Positions 1-8,858 of a stretch of 64,000 nucleotides of DNA are shown piece after piece (the stretch's first letter is position 1; every line of letters begins with the position of its first letter). The translations under genes were made by a program, and so were the position numbers. The stretch is from an uncultured Bacteroidales bacterium (lineage in GTDB: Bacteria > Bacteroidota > Bacteroidia > Bacteroidales > Paludibacteraceae). The notes under the pieces are model-generated. The model was not told the DNA's origin and ran no database searches. It was given only the letters and a program-made list of their open reading frames with translations. The DNA is taken from positions 116,430 to 180,429 of the forward strand of contig CAMOUL010000003.1 of assembly GCA_946626605.1 (NCBI GenBank). The letters run 5' to 3'.

Positions 1-1806
1 AAAGCGAACGACGGACTCTACGGTTCCAATCGTCTCATTCACCTCAAACGGTTGCTCCAAAGTATGCCATGCCATATCGAGATAGCCGAAGCTGAGCTGA
101 CGTGCGCAAGCGTACGCAGCGTGGTAAGTCTGCGAAGCGTGCATCTTATCGAGCAACTCCTGAGGCATGGTCTCGCCGGTGATATAATGTTTCGCAAAGG
201 TATCCAGGAACTCTTTCTCGTCGATAAAGTTCTCGTTAAACTGCGAGGGCAGCTCCACAAAATCGCGCGGTACATTCGTTCCGCTCTGCGCACTGTATTG
301 GCAGCGTGTTAACATACCATGCAGACCGTGGCCGAACTCATGCAGGAAGGTGCGTACCTCATCATAGGTGAAGAGTGCCGGTTTGTCTGCCGTCGGACGA
401 GTGAAATTCATCACATTCACGATATGCGGACGATGATCTTTCTTGCCCTTCATATACTGCGGTTGGAAATCATTCATCCATGCGCCGCCGCGTTTACCGT
501 CCCGCGGGTGGAAGTCCGCATAATAAACGGCCAGGAACTTACCCTTCTCGTCAAACACCTCATAGGCCGTCACTTCCGGGTGATATACCTGAATATTCTT
601 ATTCTCCTTGAAGGTGATACCATACAGACGCTGCGCCAGACCGAACACACCCTTCTTCACGTTCTCCAACTCGAAATACGGACGAAGGTCATCATCCGAG
701 ATCGCATATTTCTCTTGTTTGAGTTTCTTGGAGTAATAACTGAAGTCCCAGGGTTGCAGATGTGCGGCATAGAAACCGTGTTGATGCGCAAAATCTTCCA
801 GTTCCAGCACTTCCTGACGAGCGGTCGGCATATACGCGTCGCGGAGTTGGTCTAACAGCCTATAGACGTTCTCCGGTGTCTCTGCCATAGTCTTGTACAG
901 CGATTTCTCGGCATAGTTCTTTTTGCCAAACAATTTAGCCAATGCCAAACGGGTGTTGACGATCTCCACGATGATACCCGTGTTATCGAACTCACCGCCT
1001 ACGCACTTCGTTGCCGAAGCCATGTATAACTCACGACGGATATCGCGGTTGTCGAGGTCCTCCAAAACCGGACGAAGAGTAGTCGGTTTGAGATTCAGCA
1101 ACCAACCGTCCAGACCTTTGGCCTGCGCATTGGCTTTTAACATCCCTTTCACGTCGTCGTTCAGACCGGCCAACAGACTCTCGTCCGTGATGAGCATCGT
1201 CCAGGCGTTCGTTGCCTTAAGCACATTCTGACCATATTGAAGCGTTAGTTTGCTCAATTTGGCCGTCAGTTCGCGGTAAATTTGCTTATCCTCCGCACTG
1301 AGGTTCGCTCCGTTGTTGGCAAACGACTCATAAATATCCTCCAGCAGTTTATACTGCGCCTTGTTCAGTTTGAGTTTATTGCGTTGGTCATAAACGGCTT
1401 TGATACGCTGGAAGAGGCCTTCGTTCAGACGAATCGTCGCGCTGTATTCCGACAGTTTCGGACTTAACTCCATCTCGATCTGCTGCAGCGTGTCATTGGT
1501 CTCTGCACTCGTGAGGTTATAGAAACAGCCGGCTACAATACTTAACATTTCGCCCGACGCTTCGTATGCCTCGATGGTGTTCTTGAAGGTCGGAGCAGCA
1601 GGATTATTGACGATATCGTCGATCTCCTTCAGTCCTTGCTTCATAGCCTCCTCGAATGCCGGCATATAATGCTCTGCGCGGATCTCGTTGAACGGATACG
1701 TGCCATGCGGCGTCTTCCAGTTCTTGTAGTTAAAGAACGGATTAGTTGCAGCACTCGCTGCCAATACTGTACTTGCAAGTACCATACTTAAAATCGCTTT
1801 CTTCAT
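1..1806 (-). CDS. M3 family zinc metallopeptidase (Dcp/oligopeptidase type), C-terminus cut by window edge
   Basis: Exported peptidase that would trim short peptides in the periplasm. Reading leftward from an ATG at 1806, the protein begins with a signal peptide (MKKAILSMVLASTVLAASA) and runs 602 codons to the window edge without a stop. The zinc motif HEFGHGLHG is encoded around 319-342, and the downstream glutamate of the third ligand lies in VELPSQFNENF. These are the M3 (thimet oligopeptidase/Dcp) hallmarks. Family members are usually near 690 residues, so the last 80-100 residues are probably missing. The gap to the next gene upstream on this strand is a short AATGAATAATG-type spacer. 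Family assignment is firm; the exact peptidase subtype is inference. Confidence 0.93.
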   Translation of the reverse strand, partial: MKKAILSMVLASTVLAASAATNPFFNYKNWKTPHGTYPFNEIRAEHYMPAFEEAMKQGLKEIDDIVNNPAAPTFKNTIEAYEASGEMLSIVAGCFYNLTSAETNDTLQQIEMELSPKLSEYSATIRLNEGLFQRIKAVYDQRNKLKLNKAQYKLLEDIYESFANNGANLSAEDKQIYRELTAKLSKLTLQYGQNVLKATNAWTMLITDESLLAGLNDDVKGMLKANAQAKGLDGWLLNLKPTTLRPVLEDLDNRDIRRELYMASATKCVGGEFDNTGIIVEIVNTRLALAKLFGKKNYAEKSLYKTMAETPENVYRLLDQLRDAYMPTARQEVLELEDFAHQHGFYAAHLQPWDFSYYSKKLKQEKYAISDDDLRPYFELENVKKGVFGLAQRLYGITFKENKNIQVYHPEVTAYEVFDEKGKFLAVYYADFHPRDGKRGGAWMNDFQPQYMKGKKDHRPHIVNVMNFTRPTADKPALFTYDEVRTFLHEFGHGLHGMLTRCQYSAQSGTNVPRDFVELPSQFNENFIDEKEFLDTFAKHYITGETMPQELLDKMHASQTYHAAYACARQLSFGYLDMAWHTLEQPFEVNETIGTVESVVRF

Positions 1807-1837
1807 GCTAAAATATTCATTATTCATTATTCATTAT
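1807..1837. repeat. AATGAATAATG-type spacer repeat
   Basis: The whole gap is built from ATTCATT/ATTCATTATTCA units. It is one of many intergenic spacers of this type in the window (also at 4076-4110, 6946-6981, 14372-14400, 15385-15420, 19737-19765, 20263-20289, 21955-21990, 23563-23585). Confidence 0.8.
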
Positions 1838-3124
1838 TCACTTACCACGGATGAGATTAATATCTCCCGACAGCTGGTATACACCGATCACCGATGCATC
1901 GGATTTGTTTTTCCGCTTCTGATAAACGGCCTTCAGCCCCACATACGAAGCGTTCTTTGCGGCATCCGTACCCATCGCCCGAATGACATAGAAATACGCA
2001 CCCTCGGCTGCCGGACGACCACCGATCATACCGTCCCAACCTTTATCCGGATCGGACCATTGATAAACCAGTTTGCCCCAGCGATTATATACCCAACAAT
2101 GGAACTCACGCAGCGAACGGTAGGCTACGCGGAACTCATCGTTATGTCCGTCGCCGTTCGGCGTGAACACATTCGGCACGCGCAGGTACGACTCCGAGAT
2201 ATTGATGACCGTCTCGACCGAATCCGATGTGCAGTACTCATTACTCACCTGCCCTACCACGCGGTACGAACCGGGTTCGCTGAATTCATAACGAATCGAG
2301 ATATCATGACGTTGTGCGATCAGCTCCGAAGCCTTGTATATCGACCAGTGATAGAACTTCGCTGCTGGCGTAGGATTGGAGTAAAACGCCACCTCTACGG
2401 CACCGCTGTAACTCTTTCCGGGACTTAAGTGTTGGTCCGTCGGACGATCCATTTCATTATTTCCAGCCGGGTCGTTTTCACGGGCTGTAGCTAAAGCTAC
2501 CAACTCCATTTTCACCGCCTTCACGTCCTCCAGCGGCAGGTTCACCGTCACCGAAGCAGGAGGAAGACCCAAGGCATCACGAATCTCACTATCGTAACTC
2601 AAAGTGATCGGTGTCGGGCCATAGAGTGCGGGCAAAAGGATCGTCGGTTTCAAGGTAGTCGTCACATTCGCCGCCGAGTCCACCCATGCTTCTGTATTCC
2701 ATGCGAGTGCATTATAATCTATGGAACACGCGCGCGCATACACGGACGCCAGGTCACCGTTCACACGCAGCAAGGTATTATCGCAAGCCGGTTCGATAGT
2801 AAACGAAAGATCCTCTACATCCTTGTACAGCGCTACGCAGAACGCACTTCCTGCAGCCGTATAACACCCGTCCTCGGGATAGATCTCATCACAACCCGAA
2901 GCATATACCGAACCGTCCGCCCGATACCATTCTATCGGACCGATTTTTGAGCGCAAATGAATCTCATCGCGGAAGATAAAGATCGTATCGTGCCTTTGCA
3001 CTACTTGCGTCGCTGCACCGACACACTCTATATCCGAGGCGTGGGAAGGTGAAAAATGAAAAATGAAAACGGAAAGGACAATAAGCCCTAACAATTTATT
3101 TATATACCGATGTTCTCTTTTCAT
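1838..3124 (-). CDS. Secreted protein with gliding-motility-associated C-terminal (CHU_C) domain
   Basis: Probable cargo of the type IX secretion system. The start chosen is the ATG at 3124 (MKREHRYINKLLGL); a GTG 15 bases upstream lies in repeat sequence. A signal peptide covers about residues 1-30, and its hydrophobic core (LSVFIFHFS) is encoded by CATTTTTCATTTTTC-like repeat DNA. The C-terminal third carries the CHU_C hallmarks VPNVFTPNGDGHNDEF, VYNRWGKLVYQW and GWDG, followed by about 40 extra residues. A PKD-like stretch (FSEPGSYRVVGQVSNE) precedes it. The N-terminal half has no family I recognise. In related bacteria CHU_C domains mark exported adhesins or surface proteins. Domain call is strong; the role is inference. 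Confidence 0.82.
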   Translation of the reverse strand: MKREHRYINKLLGLIVLSVFIFHFSPSHASDIECVGAATQVVQRHDTIFIFRDEIHLRSKIGPIEWYRADGSVYASGCDEIYPEDGCYTAAGSAFCVALYKDVEDLSFTIEPACDNTLLRVNGDLASVYARACSIDYNALAWNTEAWVDSAANVTTTLKPTILLPALYGPTPITLSYDSEIRDALGLPPASVTVNLPLEDVKAVKMELVALATARENDPAGNNEMDRPTDQHLSPGKSYSGAVEVAFYSNPTPAAKFYHWSIYKASELIAQRHDISIRYEFSEPGSYRVVGQVSNEYCTSDSVETVINISESYLRVPNVFTPNGDGHNDEFRVAYRSLREFHCWVYNRWGKLVYQWSDPDKGWDGMIGGRPAAEGAYFYVIRAMGTDAAKNASYVGLKAVYQKRKNKSDASVIGVYQLSGDINLIRGK

Positions 3125-3154
3125 CCTTTCACCTTTCACCTTTCAATTTTCATT
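3125..3154. repeat. CTTTCACC-type spacer repeat
   Basis: CCTTTCACCTTTCACCTTTCAATTTTCATTTTA fills the gap between the CHU_C gene start and the serA stop. The same motif family occurs at 8735-8858 and 16702-16830. Confidence 0.7.
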
Positions 3155-4075
3155 TTACTTATTCACTCTGAATCGTTCATTGCCATTCTGAATGAAGTCC
3201 ACGATCTGTTTGGCAGCAGCTATACCCGCATTGATATTGGCTTCTGCCGTCTGTGCACCCATCTTTTTCGGGGTTGCGAAGTAACGACCTTCAAAGAGTG
3301 TACGGAACTTCGCATCCGCAACCGGCATAATATCCGTCATATACTTGATATCAAGACGCTCCTGCATCAGGGCGATCAGACCTTCTTCGTCGATCACTTC
3401 TTTGCGCGCCGTGTTGACGAGAATACCACCCTTCGGCAGCAGGTTCACCAAGTCATGGTTGATGCTGTTCTTGGTCTCTGCCGTGGCAGGAATATGCAGA
3501 CTCACAATATTACAAGTCTTGTACAACTCCTCTGCGGAATGAACCGGTTTCACGTTTGCTGCTACCATCGCTTCATCCGGACAGTACGCATCATAGGCAT
3601 ACACCTCCATGCCGAAGCCCTGCGCAATACGCGCTACGTTACGACCTACATTACCGAAAGCATGAATACCTAATTTCTTTCCTTTGAGTTCGGTGCCTGA
3701 TGTTCCGTTGAATAAGTTACGTACGGCATAGACCATCAGACCAAGCGCCAACTCTGCCACAGCATTACTGTTCTGACCCGGGGTGTTCATCGCTACCACG
3801 TTATGCGCAGTAGCAGCCTCCAGATCGATGTTATCGTATCCGGCACCGGCACGTACGACGATCTTCAAGCGCTTCGCAGCGTCTAACACGGCTGCGTCCA
3901 CAATATCGGAACGAATGATCAGTGCATCTGCATCCTCTACAGCCTCCAAGAGCTGTGCTTTATCGGTGTATTTCTCCAGCAGCGCCAATTCATAACCGGC
4001 ACCTTCTACCACTTCGCGAATGCCATCCACAGCCACTTTCGCAAAAGGTTTCTCTGTTGCAACTAATACTTTCAT
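3155..4075 (-). CDS. serA: D-3-phosphoglycerate dehydrogenase, short lysine-type
   Basis: Oxidises 3-phosphoglycerate to 3-phosphohydroxypyruvate with NAD+, the first step of serine synthesis. At 306 residues it lacks the C-terminal ACT regulatory domain of long SerA proteins, so serine feedback through ACT is not expected. The Rossmann motif reads GIHAFGNVGRNVAR, with Ala where the first Gly of GxGxxG normally sits. The catalytic arginine is in NTARKEV. The usual catalytic His region (PHxGAxT) reads PKKMGAQT, with Lys in place of His. Both changes match the lysine-containing type known from Entamoeba and Bacteroides. serC lies directly upstream, 35 bp away on the same strand, so the two are probably co-transcribed. 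Confidence 0.93.
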   Translation of the reverse strand: MKVLVATEKPFAKVAVDGIREVVEGAGYELALLEKYTDKAQLLEAVEDADALIIRSDIVDAAVLDAAKRLKIVVRAGAGYDNIDLEAATAHNVVAMNTPGQNSNAVAELALGLMVYAVRNLFNGTSGTELKGKKLGIHAFGNVGRNVARIAQGFGMEVYAYDAYCPDEAMVAANVKPVHSAEELYKTCNIVSLHIPATAETKNSINHDLVNLLPKGGILVNTARKEVIDEEGLIALMQERLDIKYMTDIMPVADAKFRTLFEGRYFATPKKMGAQTAEANINAGIAAAKQIVDFIQNGNERFRVNK

Positions 4076-4110
4076 TTTAATGAATAATTAATAATGAATA
4101 ATGAATATTT

Positions 4111-5190
4111 TTAGTGCAGCGCTTCGTATTCCTTAATGCAGTCTACCAAGGCCTGAACGCCTTCAATATCCATCGCGTTGTAGCAGGAAGCGCGGAAACC
4201 GCCTACCAGACGGTGACCCTTGATGCCCACCATACCTTTGGAAGTTGCGAACTTGAAGAAGTCGTCTTGTAAGTCCTCATAACCCGGTTTGAAGACGAAG
4301 CAGATATTCATGCGGCTGCGGTCCTCTTTCTTGCTGATCGTCGGCATGAAGAGTTTCGACTCATCCAGACATTTATACAGCAGGTCGGCTTTCGCTTTGT
4401 TACGTGTCTCGATCCATTTCACGCCACCGTTTGCTTTGAGCCAACGAAGGGTCAGCAACGCCGTATAAACCGGCAGTACAGGAGGGGTGTTGAACATCGA
4501 ACCGCCGTCGATATGCGTCTGATAATTCAGCATCGTCGGGATATAACGACTTACCTTACCAAGACATGACTCTTTGATGATCACAAAAGTCACACCGGCA
4601 GGAGCTAAGTTCTTCTGTGCGCCTCCGTAGATGATATCGTATTGACTTACATCAATCGGACGACTCAGGATATCCGAACTCATATCGGCTACCAAAGGTA
4701 CATTCCCTTTTTTCTTGTAGATCTCAGCCAGTTTCTCGTCGTTGATCTCTGTACCGAAGATCGTGTTATTGGTCGTAATATGGAAGTAATCGGCATCCTG
4801 CGGGATCTCATAATCCGTCGGAATACTATTCGTGCTGGCAGCTACCTCGATCGCCTCACCGAAACCTTTGGCTTCCTTCAGCGCTTTCTTGCTCCATACA
4901 CCGGTATTCAGATAAGCTGCTTTCTTCTCCAGCAGGTTAAACGGCACCATGCAGAATTGCAACGAAGCACCGCCGCCGAGGAACAGTACGCGATAGCCCT
5001 CCGGCACGTTCAGCAACTCTTTCATCAGCGCTTCCGCCTCGTCCATAACGGGCTGGAAATACTTCGCGCGGTGCGAGATCTCCAATACAGAAAGTCCTTC
5101 ACCCTGGAAATCGATGACCGCCTCTGCGGTTTGTTTGATTACTTCTTGCGGGAGAATACTCGGTCCCGCATTAAAATTGTACTTTTTCAT
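4111..5190 (-). CDS. serC: Phosphoserine aminotransferase
   Basis: PLP enzyme converting 3-phosphohydroxypyruvate and glutamate to phosphoserine and 2-oxoglutarate; it can also serve pyridoxine synthesis. The protein starts [17 protein letters not shown] and is 359 residues, normal for the family. The PLP lysine sits in the conserved [12 protein letters not shown] segment. The [10 protein letters not shown] and LVGGFRAS blocks are also present. It precedes serA on the same strand. No strong promoter motif was seen upstream, where the gap to the carboxyltransferase gene is a repeat-filled spacer. Confidence 0.96.
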   Translation of the reverse strand: MKKYNFNAGPSILPQEVIKQTAEAVIDFQGEGLSVLEISHRAKYFQPVMDEAEALMKELLNVPEGYRVLFLGGGASLQFCMVPFNLLEKKAAYLNTGVWSKKALKEAKGFGEAIEVAASTNSIPTDYEIPQDADYFHITTNNTIFGTEINDEKLAEIYKKKGNVPLVADMSSDILSRPIDVSQYDIIYGGAQKNLAPAGVTFVIIKESCLGKVSRYIPTMLNYQTHIDGGSMFNTPPVLPVYTALLTLRWLKANGGVKWIETRNKAKADLLYKCLDESKLFMPTISKKEDRSRMNICFVFKPGYEDLQDDFFKFATSKGMVGIKGHRLVGGFRASCYNAMDIEGVQALVDCIKEYEALH

Positions 5191-5221
5191 GATTATTTTG
5201 GTTTATAAATTACACATTTTG

Positions 5222-5301
5222 CTTTTTACTTTGAGGCCGCAGGCCGTTCTTTCTACTTTGAGCAGCGTCAGCTGCGGTCTTTCTACTTTGAGCGTAGCGG
5301 T
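5222..5301. repeat. Three CTTTGAG-containing units with variable GC-rich inserts
   Basis: Three copies of a TTT(T/C)TACTTTGAG motif (starting near 5223, 5249 and 5283) alternate with differing GC-rich tracts (GGCCGCAGGCC, GCAGCGTCAGCTGC, CGTAGCGGTC), two of which are small palindromes. The block fills the gap between serC and the carboxyltransferase gene. Confidence 0.65.
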
Positions 5302-6945
5302 CTATTTAAGTATATAATGCTTCTGATTCCATGCGGTAGCGTGTACCTTCGGCAGCGCGATGATACCCTCTTTCGGCTTCTTACCTGCCAGATACAATGC
5401 ATATGCTACAGCAGCGAGATCGTCCTCTTGGCTCTGCGCTTTCGGCTCTTGGCTCTTAGCTGCAGGAGCAGCAACCACTCCGGCTTTTGCACGACGTTCC
5501 TCGAGATCCTTCAAGAATTGTTCTTTGGCGAGACCCGATTTATACTCGCGATATTGCTTGTCGTGCATAGCGAACTCGAACAGTTCCTCATCGTCCTGTC
5601 CGCGGTCCCAACCGAGTTCTTTCATCTCTTTGATGTACTGCGGAAGCACGTCCGGATAGAGTTTCTGCGGGTCGTCGGTATAGAACTCAAAGCCTTTCTC
5701 TTTCGCCAACGCGATGATCTCCGGCGCTAACTCACCCGGCAACTTACCGGACTTGCCGAGGATCATACCCCACATTGCCGGATCCATACGGGTGAAGTCT
5801 TTCTCACCCATCGAACGGCTGAAGAGGTTCATCAGCGCAGCGTTCTTCACGTACTGACTGAACGGCGTCACCAGACACGGTGTTCCCAACATCGGCCATA
5901 TACGCTGAACCTCGTCAAAGAGTTGCACGAGCAGTTCGTCTTCGCTCAGTTCTTTCTCCCCTTTCTTCTTCAGGTTCGCGTTGATAGCAGCGTGCATACC
6001 TTTGAGGTCGGCCATCAGACTTCCCATCATACCGCCCGGCAGACCGCAGCCTACAAGCAGACTCGTCATCAACGCATTCTTCGGATCGATCCAGTAACCG
6101 AGGAAATCATCAATAAACGACTGCGTCAGGCTGCGTGCCTCCATATAGGCCTTCATGTTGATATCTTTGACGCGGAAGCCTGCATCCTTGAGCATCGCCT
6201 GAATCGTGATTACATCCGGGTGTACCTTACCCCAACTGAGCGGTTCCATCGCTACGTCTAACACGTCACCACCGGCTTTCGCTACTTCGAGCATCGAAGC
6301 CACACTGAAGCCCGGGCCTGAATGTCCGTGGTACTGAATGATGATATCGGGATGTTTCTCTTTGATGGCTGCTACGATCACGCCTAACATATGCGGACGA
6401 CCGATACCTGCCATGTCTTTCAAACAAATCTCCTGTGCGCCGCCTTCGATCAGCTGTTCGGCTAAGTTGATGTAATACTCCGCCGTGTGTACTTTCGAGT
6501 AGGTGATACACATCGTGGCCTGCGCCGTCATACCGGCCTCTTTTGCCCATTTGATCGACGGAATGATATTACGCGGGTCATTCAGACCGCAGAAGATACG
6601 GGTGATATCTGTTCCCTGCGCGTGCTTCACTTTGTACATCAGTTTGCGCACGTCAGCCGGCACAGGATTCATACGCAGCGCATTCAGACCGCGGTCCAAC
6701 ATATGGGTCTTGATACCTGCCTCATTGAACGGCTTACAGAACGTACGAACCGCCTGATTCGGGTTCTCGCCGTACAGCAGGTTCACCTGCTCCGATGCAC
6801 CGCCGTTGGTCTCTACGCGGTCAAAACAACCCATATCAATGATCACCGGTGCAATACGCGCTAACTGGTCCTTTCGCGGCACATACTTTCCACTACTCTG
6901 CCACATGTCGCGATAAACCAAACTAAATTGAATTTCTTTTTTCAT
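5302..6945 (-). CDS. Biotin-dependent carboxyltransferase (oxaloacetate/pyruvate carboxylase CT subunit type)
   Basis: Carboxyltransferase that moves CO2 between carboxybiotin and an oxo-acid, in the OadA/PycB family. The TIM-barrel motifs are clear: RDMWQS near the N-terminus, the catalytic lysine in EICLKDMAG and the metal-binding HGHSGPG. About 460 residues of CT plus post-CT domain are followed by an Ala/Lys/Glu-rich linker, partly encoded by GAGCCAAGAG-type repeat DNA. There is no biotinyl domain (no MKM motif). The last 40 residues (AAVAYALYLAGKK ... TAWNQKHYILK) resemble the cytoplasmic tail of OadG-type gamma subunits. The biotin carrier and partner subunits must therefore be encoded elsewhere. 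Which reaction it serves in vivo cannot be told from sequence. Confidence 0.88.
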   Translation of the reverse strand: MKKEIQFSLVYRDMWQSSGKYVPRKDQLARIAPVIIDMGCFDRVETNGGASEQVNLLYGENPNQAVRTFCKPFNEAGIKTHMLDRGLNALRMNPVPADVRKLMYKVKHAQGTDITRIFCGLNDPRNIIPSIKWAKEAGMTAQATMCITYSKVHTAEYYINLAEQLIEGGAQEICLKDMAGIGRPHMLGVIVAAIKEKHPDIIIQYHGHSGPGFSVASMLEVAKAGGDVLDVAMEPLSWGKVHPDVITIQAMLKDAGFRVKDINMKAYMEARSLTQSFIDDFLGYWIDPKNALMTSLLVGCGLPGGMMGSLMADLKGMHAAINANLKKKGEKELSEDELLVQLFDEVQRIWPMLGTPCLVTPFSQYVKNAALMNLFSRSMGEKDFTRMDPAMWGMILGKSGKLPGELAPEIIALAKEKGFEFYTDDPQKLYPDVLPQYIKEMKELGWDRGQDDEELFEFAMHDKQYREYKSGLAKEQFLKDLEERRAKAGVVAAPAAKSQEPKAQSQEDDLAAVAYALYLAGKKPKEGIIALPKVHATAWNQKHYILK

Positions 6946-6981
6946 GCTATAAGATATTCATTATTCATTAATCATTATTCA
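6946..6981. repeat. AATGAATAATG-type spacer repeat
   Basis: ATTCATTATTCATTAATCATTATTCATT fills the gap between the carboxyltransferase start and the Wzi-like stop. Confidence 0.75.
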
Positions 6982-8772
6982 TTAAAAACCGAAGGATAGC
7001 CCGCAGGTCACCGTAAAATTCTTTCCCTGCAGGTAAACGGGTGTATATTTATTGAGGTAATAGTTGATTAACTCATCGCCCGCCAACTCCTTCGAAGTGC
7101 CGTCGATATTCCATCCGCGGTCTTCGCCGTTCGCTCTCGGCGATGTGGGAGCATATGCGCGCGCGTTGTTATAGGTGAAGTCCACATGCGCATAGCAGTT
7201 ATTAAACACCTCATAAACCGCGCGGAACTTCAACTCGTCATTCCGCCAGATCTTCTCGCTGAACGGTTTCTGCGCGATGATCTGCGATATGTCGCCGCGG
7301 ATATAATCGAACGCGCGATACTTCGTATCATTCGTATAATCCAATGTCAGACGCAGACTCCGCGTGGGACGATAACTCAACTCCACAAAGATACTCTGCG
7401 CATTGTCGCCCATGTAATGACCCATGAAATAGCTGTTCGAGCGATAATCCAGTACCCGAATCGAGTGGGTGTAGCACGCGATATAACTGCGCATGAACTC
7501 ACCCCGCAGCGCCAAACCTTTCACCGGCCAACCCGACCAGTTGAAACCCACCAAGTAGGACACCGGGTTATGCTGCGGATTCGATTTCTTCAGACGAGCG
7601 AACTTGAACTCGTCCAAGAAGAACGAACCGTATAAGCGCAGGTGATCGGTCGGACGAACAGAGATAGTCGCGAAGACCTGGCTGTTCTGATTCTCCGAAC
7701 CCAGACCTTTGGTCAACAGGTGATCCAGCGATTTATAGAAGGCTATCGGAATGAAATACGCGGCCTGCACGTTTCGCTCCGCATAGACGATCGAGTTACC
7801 GAACGAGAACTGGATGTACTTGATCGGCATGAACGTGAACATATTCGCCGCCATGAATTTATTCGCCGGACGATACTCCTTGCCCGTCACACCTTCTTTC
7901 TCGCGCTCCAAATAATAATAGGTCGAGTCGATGACATTGGAGGGCAACCAGGCATGGAAATAATCGAATTGGAACCATTTACAAGGCGTCAGTTGAAGGG
8001 TCACCATCGGTACGGCCGGGTTGTGCGCCGAGAGGATATTCGAGCAATGTTGCGCGTCGCCCCATTGGATACGCTCCCTCTGAATTCCGATACTACCCCA
8101 CCACATATATAACGAGAGGCCACCCCTCGAATCCGAGAAGTCACCTCCGTAGTTCGCCTCTTTGTATTGCACGCCCGGCAAGTTATTCAGATAATTCGGC
8201 TTCGTGATACGCGAACCGTCCACTCCCTGACCGCTCCAACTGTTATCGCGGATCGAACCCCAGATACTCAGGTGATGGGCGATGTCCATCTGGATCTCCG
8301 CTCCGTACACACGATGCATCAGCAAGCCGTGACGGTTGTAATACAGATCCATGCCTAAGATCGGATGGATACGCATTTTGAAGACCTTGTCCTTCGTCAG
8401 GATGTGCAGACTCGGGTCCGCTAAGTTCAGATTCGATACCTCCGTCTTCCATTGCGTCACATGCCGATGGCCGTAACTGTAGTACGTCGGTAAGGTATCT
8501 AACTCCAGCGCATAATCCTGCATGTAGAACTGCAGGTCCTCTTTCTGCCGTTTGTTCAACAGCGAGTCCTTCGATGCTGCCTCCGCCAACAGACGGGCGA
8601 TATAATCACGCGTGTACGGCTTAATCGCCGCATTCGAACGAATCACCCCGTCGGTCGTCAACTCCTCGATGAAGTCATACACCTCCGTGTACTCGATCAT
8701 CTCGGGTATCCGCTGCGCCAGACAAGTTGAAAATTGAAAAATGAAAATTGAAAGGAAGAGAATCCCTTTCAC
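6982..8772 (-). CDS. Wzi-like capsule assembly / outer-membrane beta-barrel protein
   Basis: About 597 residues with a signal peptide (MKGILFLSIFIFQFSTCLAQ), a helical N-terminal segment (YTRDYIARLLAEAASKD) and alternating aromatic strands typical of the Wzi outer-membrane family, which attaches or organises capsule. No ATG is available. Candidate starts are GTG codons at 8772, 8793 and 8817, all inside a run of GTGAAAGGTGAAAGG repeats. I chose 8772 because it gives a normal signal peptide. The signal-peptide core is encoded by CTTTCAATTTTCATTTTTC repeat DNA. It lies downstream of ompH on the same strand, so both may depend on the candidate invertible promoter at 9626-9753. Family call from overall pattern is moderate. 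Confidence 0.72.
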   Translation of the reverse strand: MKGILFLSIFIFQFSTCLAQRIPEMIEYTEVYDFIEELTTDGVIRSNAAIKPYTRDYIARLLAEAASKDSLLNKRQKEDLQFYMQDYALELDTLPTYYSYGHRHVTQWKTEVSNLNLADPSLHILTKDKVFKMRIHPILGMDLYYNRHGLLMHRVYGAEIQMDIAHHLSIWGSIRDNSWSGQGVDGSRITKPNYLNNLPGVQYKEANYGGDFSDSRGGLSLYMWWGSIGIQRERIQWGDAQHCSNILSAHNPAVPMVTLQLTPCKWFQFDYFHAWLPSNVIDSTYYYLEREKEGVTGKEYRPANKFMAANMFTFMPIKYIQFSFGNSIVYAERNVQAAYFIPIAFYKSLDHLLTKGLGSENQNSQVFATISVRPTDHLRLYGSFFLDEFKFARLKKSNPQHNPVSYLVGFNWSGWPVKGLALRGEFMRSYIACYTHSIRVLDYRSNSYFMGHYMGDNAQSIFVELSYRPTRSLRLTLDYTNDTKYRAFDYIRGDISQIIAQKPFSEKIWRNDELKFRAVYEVFNNCYAHVDFTYNNARAYAPTSPRANGEDRGWNIDGTSKELAGDELINYYLNKYTPVYLQGKNFTVTCGLSFGF

Positions 8773-8858
8773 CTTTAACCTTTCACCTTTCACCTTATAT
8801 GTCCTTTCACCTTTCACCTTTCACCTTTCACCTTATATGTCCTTTCACCTTTCACCTT
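8735..8858. repeat. CCTTTCACCTTTCACC spacer array
   Basis: A near-continuous array of CTTTCACC and CTTTCAATTTTC units, with two identical blocks ending in TTATATGT. It covers the gap between the ompH-like stop and the Wzi-like gene and continues into the Wzi signal-peptide codons. Confidence 0.85.

Noticed and set aside
1857..2428. Open frames opposite and within the CHU_C gene
   Set aside because: Antisense or out-of-frame shadows of a gene with clear domain signatures.
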